From NCBI GenBank assembly GCA_900552715.1, contig USAV01000024.1, positions 1 to 20,589 on the forward strand: a stretch of DNA of 20,589 bases, in the 5' to 3' direction. Of the stretch, positions 16,054 through 20,589 are shown piece by piece. The first letter of the stretch is position 1. Each line of letters opens with the position of its first letter. The notes under the pieces are model-generated. The model had not been told where the DNA came from. It did no database searches and saw nothing but the letters and a program-made list of their open reading frames with translations. The stretch comes from an uncultured Veillonella sp. (GTDB lineage: Bacteria > Bacillota > Negativicutes > Veillonellales > Veillonellaceae). The translations under genes and the position numbers were made by a program.

Positions 16054-16072
16054 AAATTAGATAGTATTTCTC

Positions 16073-17380
16073 TTACTCTATTAGTAATGGTACAAAATAT
16101 GCTTCTGTACCAGCTATCTCCTCTGGGGAAAAACGGCACCCTACCGCGGAGGCTTGATCGCCAAGCATAAAACAGGATAAGGTTAAAAATCCATCTTTCA
16201 CTCCACAATCCACTGTATGAGTAAAACGTTTCTGCTGTATAAAGTCTTGATACATCACCTTTTTACTGTCGCGACAAACGATATCGTCATAGTTATCAAC
16301 TAGCTTTTCCATGTAAAGCTCAGATGTATCACCACGCTTTTGAACAACTTGTACATGCCTTCCTTCACGGCCCCAAATTTCCTTTTGAATATAAAGGCCA
16401 TCATCAAGAGCTGAAAAATCATTTTCAAAATAGGATGGTGCCAAATAACGCTCGATGATATCTCGATCTGGTTTCGTAAAAAATTGATCTGTTAAATACA
16501 ATGCATATACTAAGGACATAAAGGATTTATTTTGTAAAATAATTGACTCTGGCGGATTAAAAAGAGCGAATGTATCATCCTCGTACAAATCTAAGAACAT
16601 TTCACCCAAAGGTTCGCCATCTGGTGTTTGTTCATCAATCAAAAGTTCCATGGGATGCAATCGATATAATAGAGTCGCATGACTACCATCTTCTAAAGGA
16701 ATGCCCTCATCATCAATCTTCATATCATAAAAGGATATGAATCGCGTGTCTGCCTCAGAACAGGCTGTTTTTAATTCCTTCATAAGGAATTGTGTTGTAC
16801 CGTAGTCTTCAAAATAATCATGAAAACAAGAGAATACAAAGGGATCCTTAGGTAAGCTCTCTCTATTTGCCCGCATAGATTCATATTGGTTTCTACCATA
16901 CTTAGCAGATAAAACAGCGTCATACATGCGCTTTAAAAATGTATGTAATTCTTTTTGGCATTCTATATTAGGATGTTTTCGTCCTACATAATTAGCTGCC
17001 ACTTCATTGGCATAATAGCTTTCAATAAGAAAACATGGCGTATCTGCATTAAGTTCTACCATCCGCAAATTGCCATTTACATCGAGAACAAAATCAAAGC
17101 GTGATAACCACGTCGGTAACCCTAAGGCATTCGACTTATGTAAATAAGGAATTAAATTATCTGGCATATCCATATTTCGAGCAAAGTCATCTGGTGCCAT
17201 TTGAAATACTTTTGCAGCTTTACAAAATATTTGAAATAATCTACGTGAAGCATGGCGAATTTCATCGTAAAAGTCGGATGAAAAGGCCTGCATAGATAAG
17301 GAAGGATACCGATCATCATACCCTTCATATTCCACGAAATTAAATATGTTTCTATCAAGCTCATCAATATAGGATTTCAT
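16073..17380 (-). CDS. Glutathionylspermidine synthase-like ATP-grasp ligase, copy B
   Basis: This 435-residue paralog of copy A has the same ATP-grasp signatures: LSRFDFVLD (92-100; Arg94, Asp96), MVELNADTP (107-115; Glu109, Asn111), CFHDYFEDYGT (185-195), YRLHPMELL (239-247), QNKSF with Lys285, KEIWGREG with Lys333, and GCRFSPEEIAGTEAYFVPLL (414-433). It therefore looks catalytically complete. The most variable stretch between copies is about 133-180, which may contact the substrate. AAAGGA precedes the ATG, and the gap to the upstream small membrane protein gene is 14 bases. The E. coli relatives YgiC and YjfC also lack the amidase half and do not have a firmly known substrate. Confidence 0.86.
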   Translation of the reverse strand: MKSYIDELDRNIFNFVEYEGYDDRYPSLSMQAFSSDFYDEIRHASRRLFQIFCKAAKVFQMAPDDFARNMDMPDNLIPYLHKSNALGLPTWLSRFDFVLDVNGNLRMVELNADTPCFLIESYYANEVAANYVGRKHPNIECQKELHTFLKRMYDAVLSAKYGRNQYESMRANRESLPKDPFVFSCFHDYFEDYGTTQFLMKELKTACSEADTRFISFYDMKIDDEGIPLEDGSHATLLYRLHPMELLIDEQTPDGEPLGEMFLDLYEDDTFALFNPPESIILQNKSFMSLVYALYLTDQFFTKPDRDIIERYLAPSYFENDFSALDDGLYIQKEIWGREGRHVQVVQKRGDTSELYMEKLVDNYDDIVCRDSKKVMYQDFIQQKRFTHTVDCGVKDGFLTLSCFMLGDQASAVGCRFSPEEIAGTEAYFVPLLIE

Positions 17381-17394
17381 TGTTCATCCTTTCA

Positions 17395-17967
17395 TTAAGA
17401 GGCACCGCTCGAAGTTCGAGCCCCTACACTACCAAAGCCATACTTTTCACCAATTCTATGTGCTCGATTACTCGTTTTAGTATTGTAACGATTTCTAGTC
17501 ATTTCATTAATAGTTCTAGCCACTCTTGCACTATTAGATTTACTAGCGCCTGTACTTGCATCAAAAGGGGTAAGAGGTGATGTAGCGCGATAGGTCATAC
17601 TAGGTGCATCCATATATGCCGTTGGAGCTGAAAAACCATGAAATGCATAGTATCCTACCGCCAAAGTCGGAATCAAACTAGCTAAGCCTGCATCCCATAT
17701 AATATCACCCTTCTCATCACGATGAAAGGTAACAGACTTCTCAGCATCATCATAAAGTGCCGTTTCTTTTCCATCACCATGATTAATCAAGGTATAGCTT
17801 TTACCTTCATCATCTATGAGCCGTACTTCACCATTATTCGATTCTGGTTTGACCACATCACATAGAGCATAACTAATATCATCCCAATAGGAATAAACAC
17901 CTACAAGAGCTGCTATAGATGTAAAAGCTATGGCTATGTAAACAGTATTCTTACTTGGTTCATACAT
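17395..17967 (-). CDS. Small membrane-anchored protein with YgiB/YjfM-like tail, copy B
   Basis: This 190-residue paralog of copy A has the N-terminal helix (about 8-28, ending VGVYSYWDD), the core NHGDGKETALYDDAEKSVTFHRD, a second hydrophobic segment (LIPTLAVGYYAFHGF) and the tail IGEKYGFGSVGARTSS. The linker between the last two (about 130-172) differs almost completely from copy A, while the tail is kept, so the tail seems to be under selection. AAGGA precedes the ATG. No lipobox is visible. Function is unknown; partnership with the ligase encoded 14 bases downstream is inferred from the repeated pairing. Confidence 0.6.
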   Translation of the reverse strand: MYEPSKNTVYIAIAFTSIAALVGVYSYWDDISYALCDVVKPESNNGEVRLIDDEGKSYTLINHGDGKETALYDDAEKSVTFHRDEKGDIIWDAGLASLIPTLAVGYYAFHGFSAPTAYMDAPSMTYRATSPLTPFDASTGASKSNSARVARTINEMTRNRYNTKTSNRAHRIGEKYGFGSVGARTSSGAS

Positions 17968-17982
17968 ATAATATTCCTTCGT

Positions 17983-18004
17983 TTGATTTCGTAACTGAAA
18001 TCAA
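17983..18004 (-). repeat. 8-bp hairpin in the DUF4178 B to small-protein B gap
   Basis: TTGATTTC (17983-17990) and GAAATCAA (17997-18004) are exact reverse complements with a 6-nt loop. They sit directly after the DUF4178 B stop and before the ribosome site of the next gene, where copy A carries the DUF350 gene. No U-run follows, so termination is unlikely. Confidence 0.35.
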
Positions 18005-18011
18005 TACTATC

Positions 18012-19058
18012 TCAATCTTTTATTATATTTGATAACGTCTTACGTCCCTGCTTATTCTTTAATTCCACCATATACGCATATCGTAACAATATTTCACTGT
18101 CATTTCTAATAGTCGCTATGCGTGTATTCTCCGAATCTGACAAGTTTTTTAATTCCCCCACTTCAACATACGTAGTGCCATTAACCACACTAATAACAGA
18201 TACCTCTTTAGTCGTATAAATGACAATCCATTGCTCAGGAGACTTAGTGTCTTGTTTAATGTTATAAACCTTGCCATACACAGCATCGATAAGATCGATA
18301 GCCGTTGCATTAGGATCTTGCTTTGACGTATATACCATCAAACCGTCTTTTGTGCCTTGCGGTTCATAATAATAGGAATCTTTAATGCGCTCTTCCATGG
18401 TATATGGGAATCCTACTTCATCACGCAATTCATGCCAAGTCATATCTCCTATAAACAAATATCCCAAAAAGAATAAAATGATTCCCCAACTCAGACCCAA
18501 TCGTGTCCATTCTTTTCTGCGAGCTGCATTACGAATCTTTTTACTCACTGCTTGAGCAGCCTGATCTCGCCGTCGATGTACATCAGCCAAACGAATCCGC
18601 TCACCTTGAGCCTGATCCGTCAAACCACCATGCCAGTCCTCCATAAAGAATACATAGGTTTTATCCTTTTTAATTGATCTATATTCTTTATAATCGGCCT
18701 TATCACCGCTTCTAGCTTTACTTTCGCCCTCAACAGACATGACGCGTTGTAAGCCTTTATCGTACAGTTTATATCCTTTAGGCGGCGTTGAACGTAAAAC
18801 AGTCTCTGAAAAGGTACAACAGTCTTTTTCCCCATTTACAATGGTGAGCCATTTTTTATCTTCACCATCCACTGGCATAAGACCATATTCGGTCCAATTC
18901 TTAGCCCCTTTATGAGTACCTAATTCATTATTATACATTTCATCATTAAGAGTATAATTCACTGTCTTTTCTATGATGAATTCTTGATAGGAGATAACTT
19001 CAATAACTACGTATCGCTTTCCCTGAATCTCTACAACATCATAACACTTAAAATTCAT
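18012..19058 (-). CDS. DUF4178 membrane protein, copy B
   Basis: The 348-residue protein has the same plan as copy A: an N-terminal DUF4178-type domain (CYDVVEIQGKRYVVIE, NWTEYGLMPVDGEDKKWLTI, FFMEDWHGG), a basic stretch, one helix (about 186-204), a conserved juxtamembrane segment (W-H-E-L-R, then GFPYT) and a C-terminal domain of about 140 residues. The C-terminal half (YTSKQDPNATAIDLIDAV, then VIYTTKEVSVISV) keeps its pattern in both copies. Its ATG overlaps the trmD stop by four bases (ATGA), so its translation is coupled to trmD, and only a weak ribosome site is visible. Role unknown. Confidence 0.78.
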   Translation of the reverse strand: MNFKCYDVVEIQGKRYVVIEVISYQEFIIEKTVNYTLNDEMYNNELGTHKGAKNWTEYGLMPVDGEDKKWLTIVNGEKDCCTFSETVLRSTPPKGYKLYDKGLQRVMSVEGESKARSGDKADYKEYRSIKKDKTYVFFMEDWHGGLTDQAQGERIRLADVHRRRDQAAQAVSKKIRNAARRKEWTRLGLSWGIILFFLGYLFIGDMTWHELRDEVGFPYTMEERIKDSYYYEPQGTKDGLMVYTSKQDPNATAIDLIDAVYGKVYNIKQDTKSPEQWIVIYTTKEVSVISVVNGTTYVEVGELKNLSDSENTRIATIRNDSEILLRYAYMVELKNKQGRKTLSNIIKD

Positions 19059-19870
19059 AGCCTAGACTCTTCTTCAACAATTTCTTTTAAAAGTTTAATT
19101 TCCTCTTTTGTTAATGGTCGTTCCAACAAATCAGGACGCAACAATCGTGTCCGTTTTAGTGCTTCCTTTTGACGCCATGTGGCAATATTTTTATGATGAC
19201 CACTGCGTAAAACATCCGGTACAGTCCACCCTCTAAATTCTGGTGGTTTTGTATATTGCGGACATTCTAAAAGGGGCTCATAAAATGAATCCTCTTGAGC
19301 CCCACTAGCAGCCCCTAATACGCCAGGAATCATACGAGCCACCGCATCAGCTACGACCATAGCAGGTAACTCGCCACCTGTTAACACATAGTCACCAATG
19401 GAAATGGTTTCATCTACTAGATGCTCCTCTACACGATAGTCAACACCTTCATAATGGCCACATACGAGAATCAGTTGATCATAAGTTGCTAGTTCTCTAG
19501 CCTTTTCCTGTGTGAAAGGTTGACCCGTAGGACCCATAAATACAATGCGACGACGTATACTTTCACCAGGATTACCAATGAGGCTCATCTCATCACATAT
19601 CTCATCCGTTTCATAGTTGCCATTAATAGCACTATCATAATTAGAGGCAACAGATTCTACAGCCTCAAAAATAGGAGGCGCCATCATGAGCATGCCTGCC
19701 CCACCACCATACGGTGTATCATCCACTTGTCCATGTTTATTATGACTAAAATCGCGCGGATTCGTCACAGCCATATCTAGCCGTCCCGCCTCTATGGCTC
19801 GTTTTATGATGGAATGACTAAAGAAGGCATCAAAAAACTCTGGAAACAAGGATATAATATCTATTTTCAC
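19055..19870 (-). CDS. trmD: tRNA (guanine-37-N1)-methyltransferase TrmD
   Basis: TrmD methylates G37 next to the anticodon to prevent frameshifting and is essential in most bacteria. The SPOUT knot is intact: TPYGGGAGMLM (52-62), LVCGHYEGVDYRVEEHLVDE (135-154) and SIGDYVLTGGELPA (157-170). At 271 residues it is longer than the usual 230-250: about 25-30 extra, mostly polar and acidic residues lie at about 74-105, between MAPPIFEAVE and RRRIVFMGPTGQPF. The start is GTG (19868-19870) behind a strong GGGGGAGG site. It begins a new unit after the rimM terminator and overlaps DUF4178 B by four bases. Confidence 0.95.
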   Translation of the reverse strand: MKIDIISLFPEFFDAFFSHSIIKRAIEAGRLDMAVTNPRDFSHNKHGQVDDTPYGGGAGMLMMAPPIFEAVESVASNYDSAINGNYETDEICDEMSLIGNPGESIRRRIVFMGPTGQPFTQEKARELATYDQLILVCGHYEGVDYRVEEHLVDETISIGDYVLTGGELPAMVVADAVARMIPGVLGAASGAQEDSFYEPLLECPQYTKPPEFRGWTVPDVLRSGHHKNIATWRQKEALKRTRLLRPDLLERPLTKEEIKLLKEIVEEESRL

Positions 19871-19933
19871 AACAGGCCTCCCCCGAATACACTTATTATT
19901 ATCATATATCTATATATAGCTATCTTATAATTA

Positions 19934-19942
19934 ATTCTATCA
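19934..19942 (-). promoter_or_regulatory. Candidate promoter of the trmD-cassette-yebC unit
   Basis: The terminator behind rimM implies a new promoter in the 94-base AT-rich gap before trmD. The best element I see is an extended -10, TGATAGAAT, without a good -35 box. Other AT-rich hexamers in the gap could also serve. Confidence 0.3.
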
Positions 19943-19963
19943 TAAGACACCTATAAATAGATA

Positions 19964-20002
19964 TAAAAAAACCGCCTAAATGGATTATACCCACTCAGGC
20001 GG
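19964..20002 (-). terminator. Intrinsic terminator overlapping the end of rimM
   Basis: On the minus strand CCGCCTGAGTGG and CCATTTAGGCGG form a 12-bp stem (two G-U pairs) with a 7-nt loop, followed by seven Ts. The 5' arm lies inside the last rimM codons and the loop includes part of the stop codon, so translating ribosomes would cover it. Confidence 0.85.
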
Positions 20003-20482
20003 ATCAACGATCATCATGCGTTTGTCCATATCGATGTCAATGATAACATCATCAATGGCTGCAAACAATTGATCTGGTTCCCCTTCTTTGGAAACCACAT
20101 ATACATCATTAGCTCCCGGTTGTAATACATCCGTCAATGTACCAAGTACATTGCCCTTTGTATCTTGCACCTCAAGGCCAATCATATCAAAGATATAGTA
20201 ACGGCCTTCTGGTAATTCTACCAAATCTTCACGACGTACTTGAATTTCTTTCTTAGCGAATAATTCAGCCGCGTTGCGATCAGGAATTTCCTTAAACGAA
20301 GCTAATACGAATTGTTTATGAAATCGTGCGGATGCAACGTGGTATTCTTTACCATCGATGTAACAGGCATCCATATGCATGAACCGTTCTGGAAAATCGG
20401 TTCTAGGCATAATACGAAGATCACCCCGCACGCCGTGCGGGGCGATGATAACACCTATAGTGATGAAATCGTTAGGCTTCAT
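19985..20482 (-). CDS. rimM: Ribosome maturation factor RimM
   Basis: RimM helps mature the head of the 30S subunit and binds S19. The 165-residue protein has the N-terminal beta-barrel motif TIGVIIAPHGVRGDLRI (8-24) with DFPERF, and the C-terminal PRC barrel GRYYIFDMIGLEV ending in DPPEWV. The ATG shares one base with the stop of the upstream ylqD-like gene (TAATG). The order ylqD-rimM-trmD is the Firmicutes standard, but a terminator here separates rimM from trmD. Confidence 0.95.
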   Translation of the reverse strand: MKPNDFITIGVIIAPHGVRGDLRIMPRTDFPERFMHMDACYIDGKEYHVASARFHKQFVLASFKEIPDRNAAELFAKKEIQVRREDLVELPEGRYYIFDMIGLEVQDTKGNVLGTLTDVLQPGANDVYVVSKEGEPDQLFAAIDDVIIDIDMDKRMMIVDPPEWV

Positions 20483-20589
20483 TATTGACGAAACGCAACG
20501 ATTTTACCGTCTTCTAATAGGATTTCAGCGCCCATCATGGCATCCAAATTATCCCCGATTTTAACGGTAACTGTTTGCTCTAATGTACC
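20482..20589 (-). CDS. YlqD-like protein, C-terminal fragment (gene runs past the window)
   Basis: An open frame without a visible start enters from the right edge and ends in TAA, one base overlapping the rimM start. The last 35 residues include VTVKIGDNLDAMMGAEILLE and end DGKIVAFRQ. This resembles the C-terminus of YlqD-type proteins, which are encoded between khpA (ylqC) and rimM in Bacillus and relatives. Function is unknown. The identification rests on a short fragment and gene order, so it is tentative, but the coding nature is well supported by the coupled stop/start. Confidence 0.6.
   Translation of the reverse strand, partial: GTLEQTVTVKIGDNLDAMMGAEILLEDGKIVAFRQ

Noticed and set aside
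16017..16072. Possible promoter for cassette A in the gap between the cassettes
   Set aside because: TTGACC is present, but there is no acceptable -10 box at 16-18 bp. The hairpin overlapping it is reported as a repeat only.
1..20589. CRISPR arrays, insertion sequences, phage genes, tRNA genes and riboswitches
   Set aside because: I saw no regularly spaced repeats, transposase or integrase motifs, tRNA cloverleaf or recognisable aptamer core. The cassette duplication has no flanking inverted or direct repeats that I could see.

Overview
The window reads as a chromosome segment of a low-GC, diderm member of the Firmicutes, most likely Veillonella or a close relative (Negativicutes). This is inferred from AT-rich Firmicutes-style DNA, the ruvCAB-queA-tgt-yajC-secDF and ylqD-rimM-trmD gene orders, separate secD and secF genes, and the protein sequences themselves. 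No 16S gene is present to prove it. All 20 recognisable genes lie on the minus strand, so the text below goes from high to low coordinates, in the direction of transcription.

Right end (20589-19964): the 3' end of a ylqD-like gene and rimM, closed by an intrinsic terminator whose stem overlaps the end of rimM. A second unit (about 19940-11173) then runs from trmD through seven cassette genes to a COG4752-type SPOUT RNA methyltransferase and yebC, ending in a strong terminator. The seven genes form two tandem paralogous cassettes. Copy B (19058-16073) is DUF4178 membrane protein, small membrane protein with a YgiB/YjfM-like tail, and glutathionylspermidine-synthase-like ATP-grasp ligase. Copy A (15968-12568) has the same three plus a DUF350 four-helix membrane protein. 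The set resembles the poorly understood E. coli yjfKLMC and ygiBC clusters. It sits between trmD and the methyltransferase gene that often follows trmD directly.

The third unit (about 11075-1950) holds ruvC, ruvA, ruvB, a SpoIID/LytB-domain secreted protein, queA, tgt, yajC, 5-formyltetrahydrofolate cyclo-ligase, secD and secF, mostly overlapping or a few bases apart, with a terminator after secF. It combines Holliday-junction processing, cell-wall remodelling, queuosine tRNA modification, one-carbon metabolism and the Sec accessory complex.

Left end (1859-1): a stand-alone MFS transporter gene with its own promoter and terminator, then about 500 bases without a protein gene. That stretch holds a good sigma70-type promoter and a leader with a boxA-like antitermination element, which I read as the start of a ribosomal RNA operon whose 16S gene lies just outside the window.

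The point most worth following is the duplicated ATP-grasp cassette. It is predicted to make an amide bond at the cell envelope, and its chemistry suggests, as a hypothesis only, a link to the polyamine-modified peptidoglycan known from Veillonella and Selenomonas.
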